From: Bettongia penicillata ogilbyi
Lineage: Eukaryota > Chordata > Mammalia > Diprotodontia > Potoroidae
NCBI GenBank assembly: GCA_023548195.1
Contig: JAJHZJ010000311.1
Coordinates: 7,666,811 to 7,730,810, forward strand
DNA: 64,000 bases
Direction of reading: 5' to 3'
Under the pieces are notes generated by a model that had not been told where the DNA came from, made no database searches, and worked only from the letters and a program-made list of their open reading frames with translations. Positions 21,070-32,175 of this stretch are shown here, piece by piece (the first letter of the stretch is position 1; every line of letters starts with the position of its first letter). Position numbers and translations under genes: made by a program.

Positions 21070-22660
21070 AAACTCTACTGATTCAGAATGATAGAATTGT
21101 AGGATGTAGCAGAAAGAAGGGAGAAGGTGGATTTTTATTTATTTAAAAAAAATTATACAGACATCATAAAGAATGAAAGAGGTAACAGAAGACCAGACTA
21201 GTTTTTAAAAGGAAGAGAAGAGAATGGAATCTGTAAAACCAAAGGTCCCATGATCTTGTTTTCAATTCCTAGCATAATTCTAGAAAATAATTTTAAAGAG
21301 GAAAGGAGGTAGTGATCATAAATCAAGAACAGAGCATGCCAGGCTAAACTTAACTTCTTTTTTATGAGGTTACTAAACTGATAAATCAAGGGAATGATAG
21401 AGGTACAGCTTACCTAGGTTTTACCAAATATTTGGCAAAGTCTCTTATGCTATTGTGGAAAAAACGGAAAGGTATGTGCTAAATGATGGTAAAATTATAT
21501 AAAATTGGAATTAGTTGAAAAGTTAGACTAAAAAATTAGACACTAATTGTTCAGTGACACATTTCCAATAGAATGACACATAGATTTATGCCCAGACCTG
21601 TACTGTTTAACATTTTTATCAGTGACTTGAATAAAGTCATAGCATTCTTATCAAATGTGCAGATGACATGAAGCTCAGTAGGATTTCTAGCAGACTGGAT
21701 GACAAAGGAAGAATATTAAGAGAACCTTGTCGTCATAAGATAAAGATAAAATTTAATATAGACAAAGATAAAGTACATTTTAGTTAGAGGAATCAACTTC
21801 ATGATTACAAATATGGAGTACAAGATAGAGGGGGTATGGTTAAAGAGAAGTTTGTCTAAAAAGGGTAGTCTAAAAGCTTCAAATTAATAAGCAATGTAAC
21901 ATGGAAGCCAAAAGAGCTAATGAAATAATGTGCTAAGAGGCATGATTTCCAGGAATAAGAGAATATAGTCCCACTGTACTCTGCCTTAGTCTGACTACAT
22001 TTAGAATATTGGATTCATTTCCGAACACAACTTAGGAAAGACATTGCTATGCTGAAGAATATCCAAAGGAGGGAAACCAGGGTAGTGAGTGATCTTGAGT
22101 TCATTCTGTATGAGGAGTGATTAAAAGACTCTAGTTTGGTTGGCTGTTGGAGAAATTCTGGGGAGACATGATAGCTGTGTTCAAGTATTTGGAGGACTGC
22201 CTTGAAGAAGAGGAATTATACTCCTCTGTTTGACCCACAGGACAGAACTGGGAGTAGTAAGAGGGCTCAAAGGATAAGAGAGGCAAATTTAAGTTTGATT
22301 TCAGAAACAAAAATTTCATACTAATTAGATTGATTCAAAAATTGGAATTGGTTTCCATTATTGGAGGGAAGATAATATGACCCTCCCCATAGGTCTTTAT
22401 GGATTATTTGTGCCTGACCTGTGGTAGAGCTTTCTAAGCTCATATTGGTCTGAGCAGTCACAGTCAAACACATTGTTATCTTGATTCGAACGTAGTGTTG
22501 TCATTTTGGTCCTTTTCGAGAATGAAGGTCAACAGCCATTACAACCATTAAGGAAAGACTAGATGACCACTTCTTGGTCTGTCGTAATGGAAATTCCTTT
22601 TAATTTGTGGTTTGGACTAGATGGCTGCTGAAGTGCTTTCCAGTTCTGAAAATCATTACA
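21070..22660 (+). mobile_element. L3/CR1-type LINE fragment with decayed reverse transcriptase
   Basis: At 21590-21680 one frame reads PRPVLFNIFISDLNK, the decayed form of the CR1 reverse-transcriptase phrase LFNIFINDLD, with the following 'GCAGATGACATGAAGCTC' marking the A-D-D motif region in broken frame. Downstream are the L3/CR1 3' phrases 'AATATCCAAAGGAGGGAAAC', 'GGGGAGACATGATAGCTG', 'TTCAAGTATTTGGAGGAC' and 'GACTAGATGACCACTTC'. A SINE (22385-22550) splits the 3' end. Many stops and indels; not functional. Confidence 0.8.
22385..22550 (+). repeat. Marsupial SINE inserted in the L3/CR1 element
   Basis: It ends 'TCATTTTGGTCCTTTTCG' then 'AGAATGAAGGTCAACA', and contains 'TTGTGCCTGACCTGTGG' and 'AAGCTCATATTGGTCTGA'. 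A close relative lies at 60330-60590 and a reverse copy at 52640-52840. CR1 text resumes on the right with 'AGACTAGATGACCACTTC'. Confidence 0.65.
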
Positions 22661-23600
22661 CTTTGAGGACATCCATCAGTCCAACTCAGATAAAGAACTT
22701 CCCCAAGTTTTACTGTGTAGCTTAAAAATAAAGCTGCGCCTTACAAGTGAGGCCTGGAGGAGGCTGTAGAGGTAAGTCTCTGGGTACCGACTCTCTCCTT
22801 CCTTCCTGAGTGTAGCCACTTTGGAAAATCTTATCCAAGGACAGAAAAGCTGCACATGCTCAATTATGGAATCATATGAAATATCTGCTCGACTGTCTCC
22901 CTAGCAATATATTAATTCAAGTGTATAACTAATTCTTCTACTGGTATGGTCTTACGTTGTTCTATTAGCATGACAACAGGTTTAGAGTATTAGTCTCTTC
23001 TATTGCTCCCCCTACTTTCATTCCTCTTTCAATTGCTGCCTACTTCTTCAACCAAACATCTATATAAACTTTTAGCTTTATATCAAAACATTTTCTAAAG
23101 CCACCTGAACCTCCAGCTCATTTTAACTTTGCTCCTAGTAGTCAATGACTGGTATTTTCTTTATTCTGGAAACTTACCTGAGACCCCTCTGATCTGAGAT
23201 TATCCTTGATTTTCTGCCTTCACTCCCTTCTGCCCTACAGTGTTGTTTCTTCCTCTAAAAGTCTGTTTACTCTCAATTTTCCTGCACCTCTACCCTCCTC
23301 CTAACTCCAGCATCACTGTCCTATTTGAGTAACCTAACTTCTAACAAAACACTTCTTTCCCACCCCCACAAAAACAACAACAAAAAGCTAAACATAATAC
23401 ACCTCTCCTTCTGAGCCATTAAAAAATAATATCACAGCATATATACAAGGCATTTTAATTCCTGTGGTTCTAACAGTACTAGACATAACAAAAATGGTTG
23501 GAGAGGAACAAGTTTTGTTTTGATCATAGTGATTCAGATGAATTAGATGCCAAAAGCACTGGGAGAGCTGGTAAGACACTTCCTCAGGGAAAGGAAAAAT
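22660..23600. other. Unassigned intergenic stretch
   Basis: Mixed text. The pyrimidine-rich part (22990-23370) may be L2, but no diagnostic phrase is clear. No supported ORF. Confidence 0.3.
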
Positions 23601-23609
23601 TGTTCATCT

Positions 23610-23830
23610 TTTTAAAATTCATTTAAAACTGTATCCATATTAATTCCTCTTGCTCCAGATTCCCCAATGCCATTTTCTTCTCCATTTCTAAAGTAGACCT
23701 TTAGAACAAGTGAAAGAAACATGAAGACTTTCAGTTTCCAAATTGTTCTTCTACACCTTTTCATTCAGCTACTCCCAAAAGGGCAAGTCTTAGAACAAGG
23801 TGCCCTTTGAAACAGTTGCTGAATGCAATG
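23610..23830 (+). repeat. Local low-copy repeat, copy 1
   Basis: Shares ordered blocks with 29745-29965: 'CCTCTTGCTCCAGA', 'CTCCATTTCTAAAGTA', 'GAAAGAAACATGA', 'TTTCCAAA' and 'TTAGAACAA'. The family is unknown to me. The two copies flank the 5.4 kb HAL1-like nest. Confidence 0.6.
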
Positions 23831-24197
23831 CTTTAATATAGGTATATAGGTATGTTCTTTCCTTTATCATAGTCATGATATATCCTTCCATTACATTTAT
23901 ATGTAATCAGTTCATGAAATCTCTGGAAAGAATTTTAGATGTCTTTATTCTGTTGCCCAGGTAAATAAGACAAAAAGGTATGAAAATATAAACTTGACTG
24001 TACTACTGTTGCTTAGTTAAATGGGTAGTCAGGGTTTATAGGTGAGAAAATGACATCAATGGTTCATATCATCTTAGGAGGAGAAATGTAAAAAGTGTTA
24101 TCTGTCTTAAAGGAATCAATCCTCTGGCATCTTCTATAAAATATTGATAAACTAGATAAAGCAATTTTTAAAAATTCTCTTTAAAGCTTCCTTCTAC

Positions 24198-24210
24198 AAT
24201 TCAAGGCCCT
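24198..24210. repeat. Target-site duplication, left copy (outer HAL1-like element)
   Basis: AATTCAAGGCCCT directly before the element start; the partner AATTCCAGGCCCT is at 29591-29603, one mismatch in 13. Confidence 0.8.
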
Positions 24211-24736
24211 GGGGGTGGAGCCAAGATGGCAGAGTAAAAAGATGCATATACTCTAACGCTTCCCCCATAGCTCACAAGATACCTGTAAAAAATGACTCTC
24301 AACAAATTCTAGAGCAGCAGAAACCAGAGAACAACAGAGTGAAAGAGGTATCCATCCAAAGGTAACCTGGAAGGCTGATAGGAAAGGATTATCTCATGGA
24401 ATGCTGAGTGGGGCAGAGCCCAGCCCTGGTTGCATGGCACTGGGAGGAACAGGTCCTGAACAGACTGCAGGACAGAATTCCCAACAGGGAGGGTCCAAGA
24501 TTCCTCAACCCACAAGTGACAAAGAAAGCTCCAAAGGTCAGTGTGGGAGGGCTTTCCCATCTGGGTGAGAAGGGAGAGGGATCTCTCCAGGAGAACCAGT
24601 GGTAGCAGCAGCAGCAGCAGCAGGTGGCTACAGTGGCCATGGAAGCAGCCCAGGCAATCAGCTTAAAGCCTCTGGGGGAATTGAGCAGCTGATCTGAATC
24701 TCAGCCTTGAGCATGGTACTGAGGGGAGGAAGAGCA

Positions 24737-24752
24737 CTAGGGCCTTCCTCTT
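24737..24752. repeat. Target-site duplication, left copy (nested element)
   Basis: CTAGGGCCTTCCTCTT; the partner CTAGGGCCCTCCTCTT is at 27555-27570, one mismatch in 16. The duplication lies within the outer element's 5'UTR, proving the order of insertion. Confidence 0.88.
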
Positions 24753-27554
24753 TTTTTTTTTTTTAAATATAAATTGATTTATTTAACTTTTTACATTCAT
24801 TTTCACAAAATCTTGGGTTCCAAATTTTCTCCCCATTTATCCCCTCCCCCCACCCCAATATACCAAGCATTCTCATTTTCCCTATCACCAATCTGCCCTC
24901 TCTTCTATCCTCCCTCTCTTCTCTTGTCCCCATCCTCTCTTTTGTCCTGTAGGGCCAGATGACTTTTTATTCCCCATTAACTATATTTTTTATTTCCTAG
25001 TAGCAAGAACAGTACTAAACAGTTGTTCCTAAAACTTGGAGTTCCAAATTCTCCCCATCCCTCCCTCCCCACCCATTCCCTTTGGGAGGGCAGGCAATTC
25101 AATATAGGCCATATCTGTGTAGTTTCACAAATGACTTTGATAATAGTCGTGTTGTGTAAGACTAACTGTGCTTCCCTCCATCCTATCCTGCCCCCCATTG
25201 TTTCTATTCTGTCTTTTGATCCTGTCCCTCCCCAAGTGTTGACTTCAAATTGCTCCCTTCTCCAACTGCTCTCCCTTCCATCATCCCCCTCCACCCTGCT
25301 TATCTCCTTCTCCCCCACTTTCCTGTATTGTAAGATAGGTTTTCATACCAAAATGAGTGTGCATTTTATTCCTTCCTTTAGTCCAATGTGATGAGGGTAA
25401 ACTTCATGTTTTTTTCTCAGCTCTCCTCTTTTTCCCTCCACTGAAAAGTCTCCTACTTGCCTCTTGAATGAGATATAATTTGCCCCATTCCATTTCACCC
25501 TCTCTCCTCCCATTACATTTCTCTCTCACCGTTTACCTTAATTTCTTTTAAGATATGGTCCCATCCTATTCAGTTCACACTGTGCTCTCTGTCTGTGTGT
25601 GTGTGTGTGCATGTGTGTATATGTGTGTGTATGTGTGTGTGTGGTCCCACCAACTACCTAGATACTGAAAAGATTTAAGAGTTACAAATATTGTCTTTCC
25701 ATGTAGGAATGTAAACAGTTCACCTTTGGTAAGTCCCTTATGGCTTCTCTTTGCTGTTTACTTTTCCATGCTTCTTCTCATTCTTGTGCTTGAAAGTCAC
25801 ATTTTCTTTTCAGCTCTGGTCTTTTCATCAAGAATGCTTGAAAGTCCTCTGTTTCATTGCAAGACCATATTTTCCCCTGAAATATTATACTCAGTTTTAC
25901 TGGGTAGGTGATTCTTGGTTTTAGTCCTAGTTCCTTTGACTTCTGGAATATCCTATTCCACACCCTTCAACCCATTAATGTAGAAGCTGCTAGATCTTGT
26001 GTTATCCTGATTGTATTTCCACAGTACTGGAATTGTTTCTTTCTAGCTGCTTGCAGTATTTTCTCCTTGACCTGGGAATTCTGGGATTTGGCCACAATGT
26101 TCCTAGGAGTTTCTCTTTTTGGATCTCTTTCAGGTGGTGATCAATGGATTCCTTCAATACTTATTTTGCTCTCTGGTTCTAGAATATCAGGGCAGTTTTC
26201 CTTGATAATTTCATGAAAGATGATGTCTAGGCTCTTTTTTTGATCATGGCTTTCAGGTAGTCCCATAATCTTTAAATTGTCTCTCCTGGATCTATTCTCC
26301 AGGTCAGTTGTTTTTCCAATGAGATATTTCACATTCTCTTCAATTTTTTCATTCTTTTGGTTTTGTTTAGTGATTTCTTGGTTTCTCAGAAAGTCATTAG
26401 CCTCCATCTTTTCCATTCTAATTTTGAGAGAACTATTTTCTTCAGTAAGCTTTTGAACCTCTTTTTCCATTTGGCTAATTCTGCTTTTAAAAGCATTCTT
26501 CTCCTCCTTGGCTTTTTGAACCTCTTTTGCCAATTGAGTGATCCTATTTTTCAAGGTGTTATTTTCTTCAGCATTTTTTTGGGTCTCCTTTAGCAAGGTG
26601 TTGACCTGCTTTTCATGCTTTTCTTGCATCTCTCTCATTTCTCTTCCCAGTTTTTCCTCCACCTCTCTAACTTGATTTTCAAAATCCTTTCTGAGCTATT
26701 CCATGGCCTGAACCCACCAGACATCCACCTCGGATATCTGGGATACAGAGGCCGCAACCTCCACGTCTTTCCCTGATGGTAAGAATTGTTCCTTGTCATT
26801 GGAAATGAAAGGCGGGAACATCTGTCCCCCAAAAAAGTAGCTTTCTATGGTCTTATTTTTCTTCCCTTTTCTGGGCATTTTCCCAGCCAGTTACTTGACT
26901 TCTGAGATTCCTCTGCACCCCCGCCTAGATCCACCCAGCTAGTGCTTGGGGTCTGAGATTCAAATGCTGCTCCCCAGTCTCAGGGCTTTCTGTGGCAGGT
27001 GCAGCTGCTATTCAATGTGAGCTTAAGTTCTGGTGCTCAGGTGGGGGCAGGGCTGCCTCCCAGGCTCAGTTCCTTCAGATGGTTTATGCGGAGACCTTCA
27101 GTAATGGCCCTGAGCTCCTGTCTGCTCCTGGAGTCCCGGGCCGCCTCTGCCTCCATGCTCCCTCTGCCGCCACCTCCTGAGGGGGCCCGAGTCACGGAGA
27201 CACCCTGCTCCCCTTTCGGCCAGCCCAGAAGTCTCTCTCACTGACCTGTAGCACCTGTGGGCGGAGGGACCTTCGCTGCCGCCGGAGGTTCCATCCCTGG
27301 AGCCTACTTGGATCTGCTCCTCTGGGGGCCCCGTGGCCAGGGCAGCACTGGGGTGGGCTCTGCGTCCAGAGCAAGATGGACCCCTGGGGATGGCTTTCCA
27401 GGGCTCTCTGGAATGGAAATCTCTTCCACTGTGTTTCTGTGCGGGTTCCACTGCTCCAGAATTTGTGGGGAGTTCTTTTTACAGAAAATATATGGGCTGT
27501 GAGTTCGGAGCTAGCATACGTGAGTCTTTCTACTCTGCCACCTTGGCTCCTCCC
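24753..27554 (-). mobile_element. Nested HAL1-like element, full length (2.8 kb)
   Basis: The minus-strand copy runs from AGGGGAGGAGCCAAGG at 27554 to a poly-A tail (poly-T at 24753-24764 on the plus strand). It holds a GC-rich 5'UTR of about 670 bp, ORF1 and a 3'UTR of about 1.3 kb. It lacks endonuclease and reverse transcriptase. The 3'UTR is about 350 bp longer than in the 42436 and 47436 copies, which share a deletion of this part (about 25260-25590 here). It is inserted in the outer element's 5'UTR and flanked by a 16-base duplication. Confidence 0.88.
26141..26878 (-). pseudogene. L1/HAL1 ORF1 protein remnant (best preserved copy)
   Basis: Starting at ATG 26878 the frame reads MPRKGKKNKTIESYF, a basic N-terminus, and continues for 60 codons to an in-frame TAG at 26698-26696. 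At the matching place other copies have Glu (MEEL), so it is a point nonsense change. The same frame then runs 173 codons (26662-26141). It shows a long coiled coil with Leu/Ile heptads (NTLKNRITQLAKEVQK, SRISQMEKEVQK) and the start of the RNA-binding part (RRDNLKIMGLPESHD), then ends at a stop after ISIEGIH. In intact L1 proteins of this family the C-terminal domain continues past this point; here its remains (to about 25780) are in other frames. ORF1 protein is an RNA chaperone that coats L1 RNA; this copy cannot make it whole. Confidence 0.8.
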
Positions 27555-27570
27555 CTAGGGCCCTCCTCTT
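27555..27570. repeat. Target-site duplication, right copy (nested element)
   Basis: CTAGGGCCCTCCTCTT, partner of 24737-24752. Confidence 0.88.
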
Positions 27571-27801
27571 GACCAAGGATTCAGAAGTCAAGTAACTGGC
27601 TGGGAAAATGACCAAAAAATGGGGAAAAATAAGACCATAAAAGTTTACTTTCTTGGTGAACAGGTGTCTCCTTCCATCCTTTCAGATGAGGAAGAACAAG
27701 GCATACTGTCAGAGGAAATCAAGACTTCTGCCTCCAATACCTCCAAAATGAATATGAAATGAGTTCAAGCCATAGAAGAGCTTGAAAAGTGAGACAACAG
27801 C

Positions 27802-28119
27802 TTGCTAAAGGAGACCCCAAAAAATACTGAAGAAAATAACACCTTGAAAAATAGGCTAACTCAATTAGAAAAAGAGGTCCAAAAAACCAGTGAGGAGAAG
27901 GAGGCTTTAAAAAGCAGGATTAGCCAAATGGAAAAGAAGGTTCAAAAGCTCCCTGAACAAAATAGTTCTTTAAAAAAGAGACTGGAGTTCAGGGAAGCTA
28001 ATGACTTTGAGATAAACCAAGAGGCTAAAAAACAAAACCAAAAGATTGAAAAAATAGAAGATAATGTGAAACATCTCATTAGAAAAACAAGTCTCCTGGA
28101 AAATAGATCCATAATTTAA
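27802..28119 (+). pseudogene. L1/HAL1 ORF1 coiled-coil remnant of the outer element
   Basis: An open frame of 105 codons keeps coiled-coil heptads and the conserved 'EDNVKHLIRKTSLLENRS' segment, and then meets a stop. Compared with other copies it lacks about 25 N-terminal coiled-coil residues and the following RNA-binding domain is frameshifted. Confidence 0.7.
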
Positions 28120-29590
28120 AAATTATAGGACTACCTGAAAGTCATGATCAAAAAAAGAACCTAGACATTATCTTTCATGAAATTATCAAGGAAAATTGCC
28201 TTAATATTCTAGAACCAGAAGGGAAAATAAATTTTGAAAGAATCCACTGATCATCTCCTGAAAGAGACCCTAAATGAGAAACTCTTAGAAATATTGTGGC
28301 CAAATTTCAGAGTTCCCAGGTCAAGGAGAAAATATTGCAAGCACCTAGAAAGAAACAATTCAAGTATTGTGGAAATACAATCAGAATAACCCAGGATCTG
28401 GCAACTTCTACATGAAGGGATCGAAAGTCTTGGAATAGGATATTCCAGAAGTCAAGGACTGAGATTAAAACCAAGAATCCCTTACCCAGCAAAAATGAGT
28501 ATAATACTTCAAGGGAATAAATGGCTATTCAATGATATAGAGGATTTTCAAGAATTCATGATAAAAAGACCAGAACTGAATAGAAAATTTGACTTTCAAA
28601 CACAAGAATCAAGAGAATCATGAAAAGTTAAACAGAAAAGAGAAATCATAAAAGATTTTCTAAAGCTGAACTGTTTACATTCCTACATGGAAAGAAAATA
28701 TTTGTAACTCTTAAGACTTTTCTCAGTATTTGAGTAGGTGGAGGGATTATACACACACACACATATAGGCAGAGAGTACAGGTTGAGTTGAATCAGAAGA
28801 GATGATATCCACAAAAAGATAAAATTAAGGGGTAAGAGAGGAAAATATTGGGAAGAGAAAGGAAGAAATGGAATGGGGCAAGGTATCACTCATAAAAGAG
28901 ATAAGAAAAATTTTGTTCAATGGAGGAGAAAAGGGAGGAGATGGGAGGGGAAGTGAAGCTTACTCTCTTCACATATGCCTTAAGGAGGGAATAACATGCT
29001 CACTAAATTTGGTATGGAAATCTATCTTACACTACAGGAAAGTAGGGGAGAAAGGGACAAGTGGGGTGAGGGGAATGATAGAAGGAAGGGCAAATGCAGA
29101 AGGGAACAACTAGAAGTAAACTCTTTTGAGAAGAGACAAGGTCAAATGAGAGAATAGAAACGGTGGGATGGAGGGCAGTATAGTTAGTCTTACACAACAT
29201 GACTATTATGGAAGTCTTTTGCAAAATGACACAATATAGCCTATATTGAATTGCTTGCTTTCTCAGTGGGGATGGTAGAGAGAGAAGGAGAGAGAAAAGT
29301 TGGAATTCAAAGTATTAGAAACAAATGTTGAGAATTATTATTGCATATAACTGGGAAACAAGAAATATAGGTAATGAGGTATAGAAATTTATCTTGCCCT
29401 ACAAGAAAAGAGAGAAGATGGGGATAATGGAAGGGTGGGGTGTCATAGAAGGGAGGATACATTGAGAGAAAAGGTAATCAGAATGCAAGGTTTTATGGGG
29501 TGGTGGGAGGGGAGAGATGAGAAGAAAAATTGGAACTCAAAATATTGAGGAAATGAATGTTGAAATCTAAAAATAAATTTTAAAAAATAG

Positions 29591-29603
29591 AATTCCAGGC
29601 CCT
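29591..29603. repeat. Target-site duplication, right copy (outer element)
   Basis: AATTCCAGGCCCT, partner of 24198-24210. Confidence 0.8.
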
Positions 29604-29744
29604 TTAGTAAAAAATTCTCATTAAAGTAATATGCTATTGTAAATAAAGTACATGTATGATATTCTGTAAGATACATACACATGCACACACATGCATATGT
29701 ATTTGCATGCACAACTATATATAAATTTATTAATCACTTTTTAA

Positions 29745-29965
29745 ATTAATTTTTCACTTATTTTTACCACTATGTCTATAAACCTCTTGCTCCAGAAATT
29801 TCCCCAAGACCATATTCCTCTCCATTTCTAAAGTAAGTTTGATTCCAAAATAAAAGATGAAAGAAACATGAGGCCTTTCAAATTTCCAAACTGTTTTCCT
29901 ATTCCTTTCTCATTCCTTTACCACAAAATACAAGTTTTAGAACAAATAGTACATATATGTATATG
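29745..29965 (+). repeat. Local low-copy repeat, copy 2
   Basis: Ordered matches to 23610-23830: 'CCTCTTGCTCCAGA', 'CTCCATTTCTAAAGTAAG', 'GAAAGAAACATGAGGCC' and 'TTTCCAAACTGTT'. Before the HAL1-like insertion the two copies would have been about 0.8 kb apart. Confidence 0.6.
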
Positions 29966-29999
29966 TAGGGGTGTGTATGTGTATAAATGATCTTAATCA

Positions 30000-30210
30000 T
30001 GTTGCTCCCTTGCTCAAAAACCATCATTAGTTCCCTATTGCCTATAGGATAAAATATAATTTCCTCAAGCATTTAAGACTCTCCGCAATATAGTTTCAAT
30101 GCACTTTCTCTATCCTTATTTCATGTTGCTTTCCTACATACAATGTGTAGCCAAACTGTACTACTAGGGATTCCCACATTTAATACCTCTTTTTTCCCCA
30201 CAAACTAATT
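30000..30210 (+). mobile_element. L2 LINE fragment
   Basis: 'TTGCTCAAAAACCATCATTAG' shortened to 'CTCAAAAACCATC', 'TTCCCTATTGCCTATAGG' and 'ATTTAAGACTCTCCGCAA' match the L2 phrase order. Confidence 0.65.
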
Positions 30211-30419
30211 AATCTTTTTAATAAATTGATTTGAAGGCACATTTCCAGTGCTCATAAAAATGGAGATGAGAAAGGAGATAGAGTTCTGCAACAGTTTAGA
30301 AATTGTTTGGAACATAAGAGTTCAAGAAGGGAAATAACAGGAAATAAGGTTAGAAAGATAGATGAAAGTCATATTGTGGATGATCTTATATTCTATGTTG
30401 AGGAATTTGTAGTCTATCT

Positions 30420-30840
30420 TTTCTGCAAAATCAAGTCAAGTCAACAAGCAATATATTAAACATTTACTCTGCGCTAAGTGCTAGGAATACAAATGCAAGC
30501 AGAAACAAAGACAATGTTTGCCCGCAAGGAACTTACATTCTAAAACAAGAAGAGGATACATAAAAGGGAGTTAAAAAACTTCCCCCTGTGAGGGGAAGGA
30601 GAAGGAGACCACACAGGGGCACAGTAGAGAAAGTCTGGAGAGTCAGGAAAGCAGCTCAGGGGAATGTAACATGGTTAGCCTAGACACTTTCCTTAAAATG
30701 GAGGTTCTGGGAAGAATCTACTAACGAGAAGAAGGGTCACAGGACAGAGTGAAAAGGGGGAACTTTTAGGGTGAGAAGGCTACTGTGGAATAATAGAAAA
30801 AGTTTGGAGGTCAGTACAATAGTGGAGGCCAGAGAGCAAT
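30420..30840 (+). repeat. CORE-SINE with long body
   Basis: Begins 'AAGTCAACAAGCAATATAT' then 'TACTCTGCGCTAAGTGCTAG' and 'AAGGAACTTACATTCTAAAA', typical of marsupial CORE-SINEs. The tail (30660-30800) matches 4430-4600. Confidence 0.6.
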
Positions 30841-30849
30841 GTTTTTCCC

Positions 30850-31115
30850 TTCCAGACCTAGATCAAGTACTGGCTTTTCCATGAAATCTTCTGATTTCTC
30901 CATTTAAATGTGCTCTCCTAACATTTTTTTGAGAACACTTTGTTTAGGTTTTTCTTTGTCTTTATCATATTCTAACTTGTATATGTATTTAGATATAAAT
31001 ATCCTTTTTCCTTTTTGAGGACAGAGACTGTTATCTTTCATCTTTGTATCCCCAGTTCCTACACGTATCATGTACATAAGACTTATTTAATAAATGTTTG
31101 TTGAGGAGAATTGAT
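30850..31115 (+). mobile_element. L2 LINE 3' end
   Basis: 'AAATCTTCTGATTTCTCC', 'TTGAGGACAGAGACTGTTA', 'TTTGTATCCCCAGTTCC' and 'TTAATAAATGTTTGTTGA' define an L2 end. Confidence 0.75.
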
Positions 31116-31139
31116 AAATTGTATTTTTAAAAGGTGTCC

Positions 31140-31560
31140 TACTTAAATAGTATGGATATTTAGGTTATAGATATAGATAATAGTATAGGGACAAGTGGAA
31201 GGTGATACACTTAGATACAAAGGCATAGATAGTAGTATCCCGATCAAACAGAGATGACAGAATTGAGGAAGATTGCTAGCACGCTGAATGACAATAAGGA
31301 TTCAGAATAGAGGACAGCAAGTAATCAGATGGTTTTCATTAGTCAGAACTTGATTAAAATATAACACTCAGTTTTGCTCATCAAACTTTTAAGAGAGTGA
31401 GAATAAACCACAGAATTCCAGAGAAGAGCAACAAATAGATATAGAAAAGAGCTCTCATTAGGAAAGATGAAAGAATTATGGTGATTTAGCCTGGGTTAAA
31501 AAAAAAAGCCAGTTATGAGATATAGAGAAACTATTTAAATTCAACATAACTGAATTTTTT
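31140..31560 (+). mobile_element. L3/CR1 LINE fragment
   Basis: 'GAAGGTGATACACTTAGA', 'GCTAGCACGCTGAATGACA', 'AGAAGAGCAACAAATAG' and 'GATTTAGCCTGGGTTAAA' match the L3/CR1 region downstream of the reverse transcriptase. Too decayed for an ORF. Confidence 0.55.
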
Positions 31561-31794
31561 TTTGTATTGTTTTAAGGTTTCTAAAACTTTCTATTTATCC
31601 GAGCTGTAACTTAGATGAGATGGTTGGGACTTGGGGACGAGATGCATGAACTGAAAAGCACTCACTAACAGCACATAATGGCACGCTAACAGTTGAGTTT
31701 AACACCTCATTAAAAAGAATAATTGCTTAAAATAGGAAGGTATCAGAAGTCACTCTTTCTTATTCGCACCCTGAACTGAACTCTTCCCATCCTT

Positions 31795-31925
31795 CTACTC
31801 TCACTTTGGATTTAATTCCTCTTGCTCCAGAGTCCCCAAGATCATTTTCCTTTCTGTGGCCCTGCCCCCATGACCAAAGTCTTAAATTTTTTATTTGAAT
31901 ACACATTCCCAGTGCTCATAAACTT
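31795..31925 (+). repeat. Local low-copy repeat, partial copy 3
   Basis: 'TTAATTCCTCTTGCTCCAGA' also occurs at about 23640 and is followed by 'TCCCCAAGATCATTTTCC', as in copy 2. Further on, 'CACATTCCCAGTGCTCATAAA' (here) echoes 'CACATTTCCAGTGCTCATAAA' at 30238-30258; shown parts are shared over about 20 bases. Confidence 0.45.
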
Positions 31926-32175
31926 TATCCTTGACATATAATGATAAACTGAGAGAAACTCTGTTCACAAATACTCAAATGGATCTGTGACCTCATCAAT
32001 AGAAATTTTCTCTCCAACAATGAAGTGAGCCATGACTGTCCATCTTTTGTCACTCTTGTTCATGTCTTCTCATGTATTCAATACAGGACCCAATATGCTG
32101 GGAGACTTCTTTGCTTTTGTATTGTTAACATATTTTTTGCTTAATTTGAAGCTCTTTCCCACCCATTAATAGGCC

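Larger units (their letters stand above)
24211..29590 (+). mobile_element. Outer HAL1-like element (split by a nested element)
   Basis: It starts GGGGGTGGAGCCAAGATGGC and has its 5'UTR at 24211-24752. It is then interrupted by an opposite-strand element and resumes at 27571 with the end of the 5'UTR and ORF1. The ORF1 start near 27607 is frameshifted. An open piece of 105 codons (27802-28119) keeps the coiled-coil heptads (NTLKNRLTQLEKEVQK, then SRISQMEKKVQK). The C-terminal region is decayed, and 3' sequence follows to an A-rich tail at about 29590. There is no ORF2. Part of the coiled coil seen in other copies is deleted near 27785. Confidence 0.85.

Noticed and set aside
25023..25391. 122-codon plus-strand ORF
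   Set aside because: Antisense to the 3'UTR of the nested HAL1-like element; no domain.
26141..26662. 173-codon coiled-coil ORF as a host gene
   Set aside because: Its residues match L1-type ORF1 protein copies elsewhere in the window, and it lies inside an element with target duplications.
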